Source: JAOPZW01 sp963835295
Lineage (GTDB): Bacteria > Actinomycetota > Thermoleophilia > Solirubrobacterales > Solirubrobacteraceae
DNA length: 64,000 nucleotides
Assembly (NCBI GenBank): GCA_963835295.1
Contig: CAWIEX010000010.1
Coordinates: 682,001-746,000, forward strand
Direction: 5' to 3'
Below, piece by piece: positions 45,636 through 55,467 of this stretch (its first letter is position 1; every line of letters starts with the position of its first letter). Both the position numbers and the translations under genes were made by a program. The notes below the pieces were generated by a model. The model had not been told where the DNA came from and did no database searches. It saw only the letters and a program-made list of their open reading frames with translations.

Positions 45636-47228
45636 GTGATCGCGCAGGCCCACCTGGACCTCGTGCTGCTCGCGCTGCTGAGCGCCGTCTCGGTCCTGCT
45701 CATCGTCGCCTACCACTCGCAGGTCCCGTATCCGATCCTGCTCGTCATCGGCGGCGCGGCACTGGGGTTCATCCCCGGCATCCCCACCGTGCAGCTCAAC
45801 CCCGACGTCGTCCTGATCATCGTCCTGCCGCCGCTGCTCTACGCCGCCGCCTTCTTCTCCTCGCTGCGCGAGCTGCGCGACAACCTGCGCGAGATCAGCC
45901 TGCTCGCGATCGGCCTCGTGATCTTCACCATGCTCGGCGTCGCCGTCGTCGCCCACGAGGTCGTCGACGGGCTGTCGTGGGAGGCCGCGTTCGTGCTGGG
46001 GGCTGTCGTGTCGCCCACCGATCCCGTCGCGGCGTCGGCGATCGCGTCGCGCGTCGGCGCGCCGCGGCGCTACGTGACGATCGTCGAGGGCGAGGCGCTG
46101 GTCAACGACGCGACGGCCCTCGTCGCCTACAAGTTCGCGGTCGCCGCCGCCGTGACCGGGACCTTCTCGCTGGCCGAGGCGAGTGGCCGCTTCGTCCTCA
46201 ACGCAATCGTCGGCATCGCGATCGGCATCGCCATCGGCTACGTCGTGGCCCAGCTGCGCAAGGCGCTCGACGACGCGCCGACGGAGATCACGATCTCCCT
46301 GGTCACGCCGTACTTCGCCTACCTGCCGGCCGAGGCACTCGGCGTCTCCGCGGTCCTGGCGGCGGTGACCGCCGGCATCTACCTGGGCTGGCGCTCGCCG
46401 GAGCTCATCACGCCGGCCACGCGGATTCAGGCCTTCTCGGTCTGGGAGATCCTCGTCTTCGTCCTCAACGCGGTGCTCTTCGTGCTCGTCGGGCTGCAGC
46501 TGCAGAGCGTCATCGACGGGATCAGCCGCCTGTCCATGGGCTCGATCGTCGTGGACGCGGTCGCGGTCTGCGCCGCGGTGATCCTCATCCGCTTCCTGTG
46601 GGTCTTCCCGGCCACCTACGCGCCGCGCCTGCTCTCGCGCCGGTTGCGCGAGCGCGAGCCCGCGGTCCATTGGCGGTTCTCCGCCATCGTGGCGTGGAGC
46701 GGCATGCGCGGCGCGGTGTCCCTGGCCGCGGCGCTGGCCATCCCGCAGACGATCGACGGCGGCGGTGACTTCCCCCAGCGCGACCTCATCATCTTCCTCA
46801 CCTATGCCGTCATCCTCGCCACGCTGATCCTGCAGGGGCTCACGCTGCCGGGGCTCATCAAGGTCCTCGACGTCGAGGACGACGGCAACCTCGAGCAGCG
46901 CGAGTCCAAGGCGCGCATCCTGGCCGCGCGCGCCGCCCTGGACCGGATCGAGGAGCTGCGCGGCCAGGACTGGGTGCGCGACGACACCGCCGACCGCATG
47001 CGCGGCCTGTACGACTTCCGCATCCGGCGCTTCTCGGCGCGCTTCGACGACGACGACGACGGGGCGATCGACCAGCAGTCCTACGCCTACCAGCGCCTGC
47101 GGCGCAAGGTGCTCGAGGCCGAGCGCGCCGAGATCATCCGCCTGCGCAACGTGGGCAAGATCAACGACGAGATCATGCGCCGCCTCGAGCGCGACCTCGA
47201 CCTCGAGGACACGCGCCTCGAGGTCTGA
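45636..47228 (+). CDS. Na+/H+ antiporter (CPA1 family)
   Basis: The 530-residue protein has about 12 membrane helices followed by a charged cytoplasmic tail from about residue 415. The ion-binding region of CPA1 exchangers is visible as 'GAVVSPTDPVAASAIASRVGAPRR...IVEGEALVNDATALVAYK', with the key Asp pair in VNDAT. It would exchange sodium (or potassium) for protons across the membrane. The tail has coiled-coil-like charge patterns. It starts with GTG five bases after ispF. Confidence 0.92.
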   Translation: MIAQAHLDLVLLALLSAVSVLLIVAYHSQVPYPILLVIGGAALGFIPGIPTVQLNPDVVLIIVLPPLLYAAAFFSSLRELRDNLREISLLAIGLVIFTMLGVAVVAHEVVDGLSWEAAFVLGAVVSPTDPVAASAIASRVGAPRRYVTIVEGEALVNDATALVAYKFAVAAAVTGTFSLAEASGRFVLNAIVGIAIGIAIGYVVAQLRKALDDAPTEITISLVTPYFAYLPAEALGVSAVLAAVTAGIYLGWRSPELITPATRIQAFSVWEILVFVLNAVLFVLVGLQLQSVIDGISRLSMGSIVVDAVAVCAAVILIRFLWVFPATYAPRLLSRRLREREPAVHWRFSAIVAWSGMRGAVSLAAALAIPQTIDGGGDFPQRDLIIFLTYAVILATLILQGLTLPGLIKVLDVEDDGNLEQRESKARILAARAALDRIEELRGQDWVRDDTADRMRGLYDFRIRRFSARFDDDDDGAIDQQSYAYQRLRRKVLEAERAEIIRLRNVGKINDEIMRRLERDLDLEDTRLEV

Positions 47229-48116
47229 CTACCGGGCGGCCAGTGCGGCAGCCAGCAGCGCGCAGGTCCGCTCGGTGTAGCTGCCGTCGGGGTCCTTCTC
47301 GGGGTTCAGGCAGCCGAGGCTCAGCCCGGCGAGCGCGGGCGACGAGCCCAGGGGCGCCAGCAGCTGCGCCAACTCGTTCCACTCGAGGCCGTCGGGCATG
47401 AGGTAGTCGGTCGCTGGCATCGCGCGCTCGTCGAGCACGTCGAGGTCGAGATGGATCCAGAAGGGGCGGCCGTCGGCGCCCAGCCGCCGCGCCGCCCGCG
47501 CCCCCGCGGCGCGCAGCCCCTCCGCGCGCAGCGCGGCGGGGCCGAGGACGTCGAGGGCCGCCAGCGTCCCGGCGCGCAGGTCGGCGATGTCGGCGGCCTC
47601 CTCGGCGTCGCGCGCCCCGAGCACGACGACGTCCGCCGGCGCCACGCTCGCACCGCCCGCCGCGTCGACCCAGGCCTCCGGGCCGCGCCCGAAGGCGACG
47701 CTCATCGGCATGTCGGCGCCCTCGCCGGTGGGCGACGTCGTCCCGTCGTACACGTCGACGTGGCCGTCGACGTAGGCGACCGCGAGCGCTCCGACGGCGT
47801 CGCGCAGCCCGGCCAGCGCGCCCGGCACGAGCGCACAGCAGCCGCCGAGGACCAGCGGCCGCCGGTCGTCGGCCACGATGTCGCGCACGGCCGCGCGCAC
47901 CGCCGTCGTCGTGGCCAGCGTGTCCGCGATGGCGATCACGCCGGTGGCCGGATCGCGCTCCTCGCCGCGGATCCGCACGTCGAGCGCGCCGCGGTCCTCG
48001 GCGCCGATGCGCCCCAGCAGGTCGTGCTCTTGCAACGCCGCGGGCGCGTGCTCGGTCCCGCCGGCACGGCCGACGGAGTCGATCGGCACGCCGATCGCGG
48101 ACCACGGGACGGACAC
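47229..48116 (-). CDS. Arginase/ureohydrolase-family protein with altered metal site
   Basis: The 295-residue product has the ureohydrolase fold with metal motifs 'VAYVDGHVDVYDG' (DxHxD) and 'HLDLDVLDE' (DxD). The first motif, normally GGDHS with a Mn-binding His, reads GGCCALV here, so that His is Cys. The protein may bind one metal, a different metal, or act on another amidino compound. Arginase, agmatinase or formimidoylglutamase activity cannot be told apart. Its stop lies directly next to the antiporter stop, in convergent orientation. Confidence 0.82.
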   Translation of the reverse strand: MSVPWSAIGVPIDSVGRAGGTEHAPAALQEHDLLGRIGAEDRGALDVRIRGEERDPATGVIAIADTLATTTAVRAAVRDIVADDRRPLVLGGCCALVPGALAGLRDAVGALAVAYVDGHVDVYDGTTSPTGEGADMPMSVAFGRGPEAWVDAAGGASVAPADVVVLGARDAEEAADIADLRAGTLAALDVLGPAALRAEGLRAAGARAARRLGADGRPFWIHLDLDVLDERAMPATDYLMPDGLEWNELAQLLAPLGSSPALAGLSLGCLNPEKDPDGSYTERTCALLAAALAAR

Positions 48117-48125
48117 GCGCGGAGG

Positions 48126-49451
48126 CTAACCGGTGCGCGTGGCCGCCTGGGCGAACGCCTGCACGGCGGTCAGGCCGCCCGGCGGGTGCGAGCCGGCCGG
48201 CCGGTTGGTCCACACGATCGTCGGCACGTCGGCGATCGTCGCGCGACCGGCGCGCGCCTCCTGGGCGGCGGAGACGGCCTCGGCGGGGCCGAAGGGCGCC
48301 CCGGGCGGGGCGAGCGCGGCGAAGACCTGGTTGGCGTCGAAGCTGCCGTTGTCCCACACGACCAGGCGCGTCCCGCCCGCGGCCGCGAGATCGGAGACCA
48401 CCCCGTCGCGACCGGCGGGCGAGACGTCCTGGGGCGCGCCGAAGCGCGCCGAGGGGTCGGTCGACGCCACGCGGACGCGCGAGTTCGCACCATCGAACCC
48501 GGTCCAGGCGACCGTCGCGTCGCGGGTCCCCGTCAGGGCGAGGGCGACAGGGCCCTGCTCGCGGCTGTCCGGCTCGCGCTCGAGGAGCTGGGCCGCGCGG
48601 AAGCGGTGGCCGGAGGGTCGCACGGCGACCTCGTTGAAGACGGGCCCGGTCGAGCCGCCCTCGCTGCGGAACTTCGCGCTCCAGGCCAGGTAGCAGCGCC
48701 CGCCGTCGGTGACCGCGGCCTGGATCTGCGCGAAGAACGTCGGGTCCGAGGAGATGGTCTCGATCGGCTGGAAGCCCGACGCACTCGGGCTGCGGTAGCG
48801 CGCCTGGATGGTCCCGCGGGCGTCCCAGGCCACGAGCACGTCGCCCCTCGGGCCGACCGCGACGGCGACCGAGCGGATGCGCCCGTGTGCGATCTGGAAG
48901 GGCGCGCCGAAGGAGCCGCCGGCGCGGCGCAGGCTCACCATCACGCGGTCGTTGGTGGTGCCGAGGTTGCGGAAGTAGGCGACCGCGGCGTCGCCGCGGG
49001 CGTTCACGGCGAGCTTCGGGAGGCCGCCGAGCGAGCGTTCGTCGACGATGCGGCGCGCCGGCCCAAAGGCGCCGCTCGTGCTCCCGAAGGCGACCGCGAG
49101 CCGTGCGGGCGCCATCGGCGCGACCGGGGGGAGGGCGAGGGCGATGGCCCGCGTCTGCGCGTAGCCCTCGATGTCCTGCGTGCCGGCCGGCAGGGGGCGT
49201 TCAGCACCGAACGCCGTGGCGCCCGGCGGGCGCGACGCCATGCTCCCCCCGGTGGCCGCACCGGTCGTGCCGTCCTGCCACGACCACCACGCCAGCGTCG
49301 TGCCGTCGGCCGACCCGGTCGCGGAGACGGGCGAGACGAACAGGTGCGGCGAGGACAGGTTCTGCGCGGGCGACCATGGCGGGTCGGCCAGGGCGGCGGC
49401 GGGGAGGGCGAGGCTCACAAGAGAGGCAAGCGCGAGGAGGCGGCGAAGCAT
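48126..49451 (-). CDS. Secreted protein with beta-propeller-like repeats
   Basis: The 441-residue product starts with a signal peptide (MLRRLLALASLVSLALPAAALA). It then shows repeated blade-like units such as 'LAVNARGDAAVAYFRN', 'VAVGPRGDVLVAWDARG', 'ALTGTRDATVAWTGFDGANSRVRVAS' and 'DLAAAGGTRLVVWDNGS'. Each has a 'xGxxxVAW' strand, as in extracellular beta-propellers. No catalytic motif is recognised. I chose ATG 49451 because the signal peptide begins there. It is divergent from the first glycosyltransferase gene. Confidence 0.75.
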   Translation of the reverse strand: MLRRLLALASLVSLALPAAALADPPWSPAQNLSSPHLFVSPVSATGSADGTTLAWWSWQDGTTGAATGGSMASRPPGATAFGAERPLPAGTQDIEGYAQTRAIALALPPVAPMAPARLAVAFGSTSGAFGPARRIVDERSLGGLPKLAVNARGDAAVAYFRNLGTTNDRVMVSLRRAGGSFGAPFQIAHGRIRSVAVAVGPRGDVLVAWDARGTIQARYRSPSASGFQPIETISSDPTFFAQIQAAVTDGGRCYLAWSAKFRSEGGSTGPVFNEVAVRPSGHRFRAAQLLEREPDSREQGPVALALTGTRDATVAWTGFDGANSRVRVASTDPSARFGAPQDVSPAGRDGVVSDLAAAGGTRLVVWDNGSFDANQVFAALAPPGAPFGPAEAVSAAQEARAGRATIADVPTIVWTNRPAGSHPPGGLTAVQAFAQAATRTG

Positions 49452-49552
49452 GGCCCTGCAACGGATGCCGGGGGTCGGAGTTGCGCGCCAGGGCGCTTGG
49501 GTCGTCTTAACGGCGGGCAACATCGGGTCCGCAACAATCGCCTCGCCGCTCC

Positions 49553-51007
49553 ATGCCTCCCGCACACGAGCTGACAGCACCCAGTCCCCGAGTGCCGGCG
49601 CTCTCCGTGCCGCGCGTTGCCGTGCGCTACCGGGTCGCCCTGGCGGTCCTCGCGCTCACAGCCCTGACCTTCCTCGTCCCGTCGGCCCCGACGTACGACC
49701 CGTGGGCCTGGATCATCTGGGGGCGGGAGATCCTGCATCTCGACCTCTCGACGGTCGACGGCCCATCCTGGAAGCCGCTGCCGGTCCTGCTGACCACACC
49801 GTTCGCGCTCTTCGGGGGGATCGCTCCCGACCTGTGGCTGTTCGTGGCGCGTGCGGGCGCCATCGCCGGCGTCTTCATGGCCTTCCGGGTCGCGCGGCGC
49901 CTCGGCGGAGCGCCGGCCGGCGCCGCCGCGGCGGGGGCCTACGTCGTCGCCCCGTGGATGCTGCGCAACTCGGCGCTGGGCAACTCCGAGGGCCTGCTGG
50001 TGGCGCTGGGGCTGGCCGCCGCCGACCGCCACCTCGCTGGGCGCACGCGCCACGCGTTCCTCTTCGGGATCGGCGCCGCGCTGCTGCGCCCCGAGGCCTG
50101 GCCCCTGGTCGGCCTCTACGGGCTGTGGCTGTTCTGGCGCGATGCCGGGGCGCGCAAGCTCGTGGTCGTCGCGTTCGTCTCGCTCCCGCTGCTGTGGCTG
50201 CTGCCCGAGCTGTGGGGCTCGGGCGACCTGCTGCGCGCCGCGCACCGGGCGCACAACCCCCGCGCCAACAGCGCCGCCTTCTCGGAGGATCCGGTCCGCG
50301 AGGTGGTGCGTCAGTTCGGCACGATGCTCACGCCGGCGCTGTGGATCGGCCTGGGGGCCCTCGTCGCGATGATGGCGCTGCGCCTGGGCTCGGGCCGTCG
50401 CGAGCGCCGCGTGGCCATCGGCCTCGCGTTGGCCGGCGCCGTGTGGGTCGGCGAGGTCGCCGTGATGACCAATGACGGCTTCAGCGGCAACGCCCGCTAC
50501 CTGATCATGCCGGCGGCGATCGCCTGCGTCCTGGCCGGGACGGGCATCGGCTGGCTCGTCCGGGCCCTGCCGGCGCGCTGGTTCGCGAGCGGGGCCGCCG
50601 TCGCCGCGCTGTGCGTCGTGGCCGCGGTCGCCTTCGCCGCCCCGAGCGTCGACCGGCTCGACGCCGTCCGCGCGTCGGTCTACTACCAGGCGCGCCTCAC
50701 CGACGGCCTCGCGGGCGCCATCGCCCAGGCCGGCGGGCCGGCTCGCCTGAAGAGCTGCGGCACGCTCTACACCGGCGCGTTCCAGGTCCCGTCCGTCGCC
50801 TGGTACGTCGGCGAGCACACGACCTACGTGCAGTCGGCGAGCATGCCCGGCGACCGGCCGGCGAAGACGCCCGGCGTCGCCCTGCGCTCGAAGACGACGG
50901 CCAGCAGTCGCCTCGCCGTGCCCGGCATCGAGGGCCTCGGCGGGGAGGAGGGTGTGCGGACGTTCGCCATATCCGGCGGCTGGCGGATCGTGGGGAACTG
51001 CGGGTGA
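49553..51007 (+). CDS. GT39-like polytopic membrane protein
   Basis: The 484-residue protein has about ten membrane helices and resembles bacterial C-superfamily (dolichyl-phosphate-mannose type) glycosyltransferases. It contains 'LVPSAPTYDPWAWIIWGREI', 'LRPEAWPLVGLYGLWLFW' and a periplasmic C-terminal portion. The family uses polyprenyl-phosphate sugars outside the membrane; the donor and acceptor are unknown. A paralogue lies at 59016, sharing the PSAPxYDPWAW and RPExWPLVG motifs. It is linked to the next gene by a GTGA overlap. Confidence 0.75.
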   Translation: MPPAHELTAPSPRVPALSVPRVAVRYRVALAVLALTALTFLVPSAPTYDPWAWIIWGREILHLDLSTVDGPSWKPLPVLLTTPFALFGGIAPDLWLFVARAGAIAGVFMAFRVARRLGGAPAGAAAAGAYVVAPWMLRNSALGNSEGLLVALGLAAADRHLAGRTRHAFLFGIGAALLRPEAWPLVGLYGLWLFWRDAGARKLVVVAFVSLPLLWLLPELWGSGDLLRAAHRAHNPRANSAAFSEDPVREVVRQFGTMLTPALWIGLGALVAMMALRLGSGRRERRVAIGLALAGAVWVGEVAVMTNDGFSGNARYLIMPAAIACVLAGTGIGWLVRALPARWFASGAAVAALCVVAAVAFAAPSVDRLDAVRASVYYQARLTDGLAGAIAQAGGPARLKSCGTLYTGAFQVPSVAWYVGEHTTYVQSASMPGDRPAKTPGVALRSKTTASSRLAVPGIEGLGGEEGVRTFAISGGWRIVGNCG

Positions 51008-52584
51008 GCGCCACGGCGCCGACCGTCGCGCGCCCACGAGCGCGGCTCGCACGGCTGGGCACCGCGCGCCTGGCGGTGAGCCTGCCCAAGTCGCTGCTCG
51101 TCCTGGCCTTCCTGGTCGGGCTCTCGCTCGCGCTGCGTACCCAGGCCATCCACGCCCGCTTCTGGATCGACGAGGGCCTGTCGGTCGGCATCTCCTCGCA
51201 TCCGCTGAGCGAGATCCCCGGCGTCCTGCGCAAGGACGGCTCGCCACCGCTCTACTACCTGATCCTCAAGCTCTGGATGAGCGTCTTTGGCAGCGGCGAG
51301 GCCGACACGCACGCGCTCTCCGTGGCCTTCGCGATCTTCACCGTGCCGGCGGCCTGGCTCGGAGGGCGCGCGCTCTTCGGCGACCGCGCGGCCTGGATCG
51401 CGGCGCTGCTGGCCGCCATCAACCCGTTCCTGACCTATTACTCGCAGGAGACGAGGATGTACGCGCTCGTCGCCCTGCTCTCGACGATCGTCACGGCAAC
51501 CTTCGTCGTGACCTTCGTCCAGGGCCGGCGCGCGTGGCTGCCCGTCTTCTCCGTGGCGCTGGCGCTCATCGCCTACGCCCATAACTGGGGCCTGTTCCTG
51601 GCCATCGGCACCGTGGCGGCGCTCGTCCCGATCTACCACCAGGCCGCGGACCGCCGCGCGGTGCTGCGCGACGCGCTGCTGGCCTACGCGATCACCGCGG
51701 TGCTCTACCTGCCGTGGCTGCCGATCCTCATCTCGCAGGCCCAGCACACCGGCGCGCCGTGGGCGGAGCGGCCGACCTTCCAGGCCATCCTCAACGGCCT
51801 GGCCAACCTGCTCGGCGGTGCCGCGCCGGCCATGGCCTTCGCGCTCGGCGCGGGCTTTGGCCTCAGCACGATCCTCGCGGGCGCCCGACGCTCCCCGCGG
51901 GCCCGTGCCGCGCTCTCGGTGGCGATCATGGGCCTCACGACGCTGGCGGTCGCGTGGCTGGCCTCACAGCTCTCGCCGGCGTGGTCGAACCGCTACTTCT
52001 CGGTCTTCGTCGGCCCCGTGCTGCTGCTCGGCGCCGCGGGGCTGGCCCGGGGCGGCCGGCTGGGCCTGGTGGTCATCGCGATCCTCGTCGCCTTCTGGTT
52101 CAACCCGCGGACCGGGGTGCTCCAGACCAAGAGCGACGCCCACGCCGTCGCCGTCCTGACTCGCGACCGCCTCGAGCGCGGCGACATGGTCGTCGCCATC
52201 CACCCCGAGCAGGGGCCGGTGATGCACTACTACCTGCCCCAGGACATCGGGCTGCGCTGGGCCGACACCATGGGCCCGGTCAAGGACCCGCTCGTCTTCG
52301 ACTGGCGCGACGCGCTGGAGCGCCTGAAGGCGGCCAAGCCGACGCCGACCGAGGACGCGCTGGTGGCCACGCTGAAGCCCGGCGAGAAGATCCTCGCCAT
52401 CTTCCCGATCATCCGCACGGCCCGCTGGGGCGCGCCCTGGACCAGCGAGGTGCGCACGCGCTCGGCCCAGTGGCAGCGGGTGCTCGACCGCGACAAGCGC
52501 CTGTCGCGGACGCTCGCCGCACCCGTGACCGAGGGCAGGCCGCTGCCCAAGGGCGTTCGCGCGGTGCTCTACGAGCGCAAGTGA
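51004..52584 (+). CDS. GT39 family glycosyltransferase
   Basis: The 526-residue membrane protein has the GT39/ArnT-like signature. The first luminal loop is 'RFWIDEGLSVGISSHPL', with the Asp-Glu pair thought to be catalytic in this fold, followed by 'LRKDGSPPLYYLILKLWMSVFG', 'YYSQETRMYALVALLS' and about eleven helices. A soluble C-terminal domain follows from about residue 370. It probably transfers a sugar from a polyprenyl phosphate to an envelope acceptor. It is in an operon with the preceding gene (4-base overlap). Confidence 0.85.
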   Translation: MSATAPTVARPRARLARLGTARLAVSLPKSLLVLAFLVGLSLALRTQAIHARFWIDEGLSVGISSHPLSEIPGVLRKDGSPPLYYLILKLWMSVFGSGEADTHALSVAFAIFTVPAAWLGGRALFGDRAAWIAALLAAINPFLTYYSQETRMYALVALLSTIVTATFVVTFVQGRRAWLPVFSVALALIAYAHNWGLFLAIGTVAALVPIYHQAADRRAVLRDALLAYAITAVLYLPWLPILISQAQHTGAPWAERPTFQAILNGLANLLGGAAPAMAFALGAGFGLSTILAGARRSPRARAALSVAIMGLTTLAVAWLASQLSPAWSNRYFSVFVGPVLLLGAAGLARGGRLGLVVIAILVAFWFNPRTGVLQTKSDAHAVAVLTRDRLERGDMVVAIHPEQGPVMHYYLPQDIGLRWADTMGPVKDPLVFDWRDALERLKAAKPTPTEDALVATLKPGEKILAIFPIIRTARWGAPWTSEVRTRSAQWQRVLDRDKRLSRTLAAPVTEGRPLPKGVRAVLYERK

Positions 52585-52657
52585 GCGCCGTTAAGGATCG
52601 TTAGCGACGATTAGCAGGGCGACTGCAAACCCCGCGCGAGGGGGGAGGCTGTCGGCC

Positions 52658-54180
52658 ATGACCCTCCTCGAGATCGACGCCCCTCGCTCCGGCGACGGCG
52701 GCAGCGACCGTCCCTATGTCGTCATCGGCGGCGGGCCGCCGGCCTGACCGCGGGCTATCTGCTCGCCAAGGCCGGCCGGCACGTGATCGTGCTGGAAGCC
52801 GACGAGCAGGTCGGCGGCCTGGCCAAGACCGTCGTCGACCCCGAGGGGTATCGCTTCGACCTCGGCGGCCACCGCTTCTTCACCAAGAGCCAGGAGGTCA
52901 ACGACCTCTGGCTCGAGATCATGGGCGACGAGTTCCTGATGCGCCCGCGCATGTCGCGCATCTACTGGCGCGGGCGCTACCTCGACTACCCGCTCAAGGG
53001 CACCGACGTCATCAAGAAGCTCGGCCCGGTCGAGCTCGTGCGCTGCACGCTGAGCTACATGTGGGCCGCGATGAAGCCCAAGGGCCGCGAGGACGACCTC
53101 GAGACCTGGGTCTCCAACCGCTTCGGCAAGCGCCTGTACACCCACTTCTTCAAGAGCTACACCGAGAAGGTGTGGGGCGTCCCCGCCACCGAGGTCCGCT
53201 CCGAGTGGGCCGCCCAGCGCATCAAGGGCCTGAGCTTCTTCAGCGCCGCCAAGGCCGCCTTCTTCGGCAACAAGGGCAACAAGATCAAGTCGCTGATCGA
53301 CAAGTTCCAGTACCCGCGCTATGGCCCGGGCCAGATGTGGGAGGCCATGACCGCCCGCATCGAGGAGCTCGGCGGCGAGGTGCGCCTCGAGACCCCCGCC
53401 ACACGCCTGGAGTTCGTCGACGACGAGTGCGTCGCCGTTCACACGCCCGACGAGATCATCGAGCCGGAGGCCGTCATCTCGTCGCTGCCCCTGCGCGCGA
53501 CCGCCGGCATCACCGACCCCGCTCCGCCCGAGCGCGTCACCGAGGCGGCCAAGGGGCTGCGCTACCGCGACTTCCTCACGGTCGCGCTCGTGCTCGAGGG
53601 CGAGGACCTCTTCCCCGACAACTGGATCTACATCCACGAGCCCGACGTCCACGTCGGGCGCATCCAGAACTACCGCTCGTGGAGCCCGTGGATGGTCCCG
53701 GACCCGGACACCGCCTGCGTCGGCCTCGAGTACTTCGCCTTCAAGGGCGACGAGCTGTGGACCATGGAGGACGAGGACCTCGTCGCTCTCGCCACGCGCG
53801 AGCTCGAGCAGCTCGGCCTGGCACGGCCCGAGCAGGTGCGCCGCGGCTACGTCGTGCGCGTCCCCCTCGCCTACCCGATGTACGACGAGGACTACGCCGA
53901 GCGCGTCGCCACCATCCGCGAGTGGCTGGATCCGCTGGGTTCGAACTTCCAGCAGGTCGGGCGCAACGGGCTGCACCGCTACAACAACTCCGACCACTCG
54001 ATGCTGAGCGCCATGCGCGCCGTGGACAACGTCCTCACGCGCGCCGGCCACGACATCTGGGCAGTCAACGTCGAGAGCTCCTACCACGAGGAGGAGACCG
54101 ACGCCCAGGCCCAGCAGCCCTACAAGAAGGTGCCGGTGACCCCGTCGATGAGCGAGGCGCTGGCGCCCGAGCGCGTGTAG
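52658..54180 (+). CDS. NAD(P)/FAD-dependent oxidoreductase (UDP-galactopyranose mutase-like), frameshifted
   Basis: From ATG 52658 the start reads 'RPYVVIGGGP' and then hits a stop. One G appears missing in GGGCCGCCGG near 52733-52742; restoring it gives the Rossmann motif GGGPAGLTAGYLL and a continuous protein of about 507 residues. The rest is intact: 'LEADEQVGGLAKTV', 'FDLGGHRFFTKSQEV', 'RISRIYWRGRYLDYPLK'-like segment and 'YGPGQMWEAMTARIEELGG'. The family includes UDP-galactopyranose mutases and related sugar/isoprenoid flavoenzymes. Its place in a glycosyltransferase cluster supports a sugar-modifying role. A sequence error is likely. Confidence 0.85.
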
Positions 54181-55148
54181 TGAGCGGGCGCGGCCGAGCC
54201 CTCCTGCTCCCGGCGATCGTCTCGGCGATCGCGCTGGTGTCGGTCGTCTGGTGGGCCTCGCGCCAGCAGCTGCCCGAGCTGCCGGCGGCGTCGGTCGCCC
54301 TGCCGCGACTGGCGGCGGCGCTCGCGCTCTACGCGCTGGCCACGGTGTTGCGCGGCGAGCGCTGGCTGCGCCTGCTGCGCCACGCCGGGGCGTACCTGTC
54401 GCGCACCGACGCCTACGCGGTGACGGTCGTCGGCTACATGGGCAACAACGCGCTGCCGGCGCGCGCCGGAGACGTCCTGAAGTCGGTCCTCACCTCGCGC
54501 CAGGCCGGGACGGCGACCGCCGACGGCTTCGGCTCCCTGGTGGCCGAGCGCGTCCTCGACGCGGTCGCCCTCGTCCTCGTCTTCGCCGTCCTGGTCACCA
54601 CCCTGCACCTGCCGCTGGGTGTCGAGGGCTGGATGCTCGCGGCGGTCGCGGGCGGCCTCGCCCTTGCCGCGGCGGCCGCGGCCTTCCTTGGGCGCGACAC
54701 CGGCGCCGGGCGTCGGCTGCAGGACCTGGGCGCCCGCCTGCTGGCCCCGACGCGGCGGCTGTGGTCGCCGACCGGCGCCGGCCTGCTGGCGCTCTCCATC
54801 GTGCTGTGGCTGATCGAGGGCTCCGTGTACGCCGTCCTGGGCGCGGTGGCCGGCGTGCACCTCTCGCTGCTCGACGGCCTCTACATCATGGCCCTGGCCA
54901 ATCTCGTGGCGCTCGTCCCGGCCGCTCCGGGCTATCTCGGTACCTTCGACGCCGCCGTGCTGCTCGGCGTGCGGCTCGTCGCGGGCGGCACCCACGCCGC
55001 CGCGCTGGCCTACGCCGTCGTCGTGCGCTTCGTTCTCTTCGTCCCGATCACGCTGGTCGGGCTGGTGGCCCTCGTCGTGCGCTACGGCGGGCTGCGCCGC
55101 GTCTCGGTCGCCCTGCGGCGCCCGGCCGCCGCCGTGCCGGTCCGCTAG
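54180..55148 (+). CDS. Flippase-like / lysylphosphatidylglycerol synthase TM-region protein
   Basis: The 322-residue membrane protein has about eight helices and the UPF0104/LPG_synthase_TM pattern: 'VVGYMGNNALPARAGDVLKSVLTSRQAG', 'LVAERVLDAVALVLVF' and 'ALANLVALVPAAPGYLGTFDAAVLLGV'. In other bacteria such proteins move or modify polyprenyl- or lipid-linked compounds. No soluble aminoacyl-transferase domain is present. It starts at GTG overlapping the previous TAG by one base, closing the envelope cluster that starts at 49553. Confidence 0.85.
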   Translation: MSGRGRALLLPAIVSAIALVSVVWWASRQQLPELPAASVALPRLAAALALYALATVLRGERWLRLLRHAGAYLSRTDAYAVTVVGYMGNNALPARAGDVLKSVLTSRQAGTATADGFGSLVAERVLDAVALVLVFAVLVTTLHLPLGVEGWMLAAVAGGLALAAAAAAFLGRDTGAGRRLQDLGARLLAPTRRLWSPTGAGLLALSIVLWLIEGSVYAVLGAVAGVHLSLLDGLYIMALANLVALVPAAPGYLGTFDAAVLLGVRLVAGGTHAAALAYAVVVRFVLFVPITLVGLVALVVRYGGLRRVSVALRRPAAAVPVR

Positions 55149-55467
55149 CTCTTCGCGCCGCGCTCGAGCCCGCGCGCCCAGCACACGGGCGCCCCGGGCC
55201 AGGCGGCGAAGAAGGGGAAGGGCATGGCCGCCCTGGGGCTCAGTCCGGGGCTCACGGCCCTCCAGAGCGACGAGAGCATCGCGCGCGCAGTCATGGCCGA
55301 AGGAGCCGCGAGGCGCCCGCGCTGATACGCCCGGCCGCGCCGAGATCCGCGTCGCGGGCGCTCGCCGCACTTGACTTGGGGATGCCAGGTGGCGTAGGCA
55401 ACGCGCGAGGCTGCCCTCCGATTTGCCTCGGGGCGTCGCAGCCGCCCCGCGTGGAGGAGAGACGCAC
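55149..55467. other. Intergenic region upstream of the nitrilase-like gene
   Basis: This 319-base gap has no gene I can support; a 33-codon frame from ATG 55225 lacks a convincing ribosome site. Its right part contains the promoter described separately and GGAGGAGAG before the nitrilase start. Confidence 0.4.
55371..55400 (+). promoter_or_regulatory. Candidate promoter of the nitrilase-like gene
   Basis: TTGACT (55371-55376) and TAGGCA (55395-55400) are separated by 18 bases and lie about 70 bases before the start codon. The -35 is close to consensus, the -10 less so. Confidence 0.45.

Noticed and set aside
52585..52657. ATCGT/ACGAT dyad with repeated GTTA motifs before the flavoenzyme gene
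   Set aside because: Short and weak; could be a regulator site, but I cannot separate it from chance.
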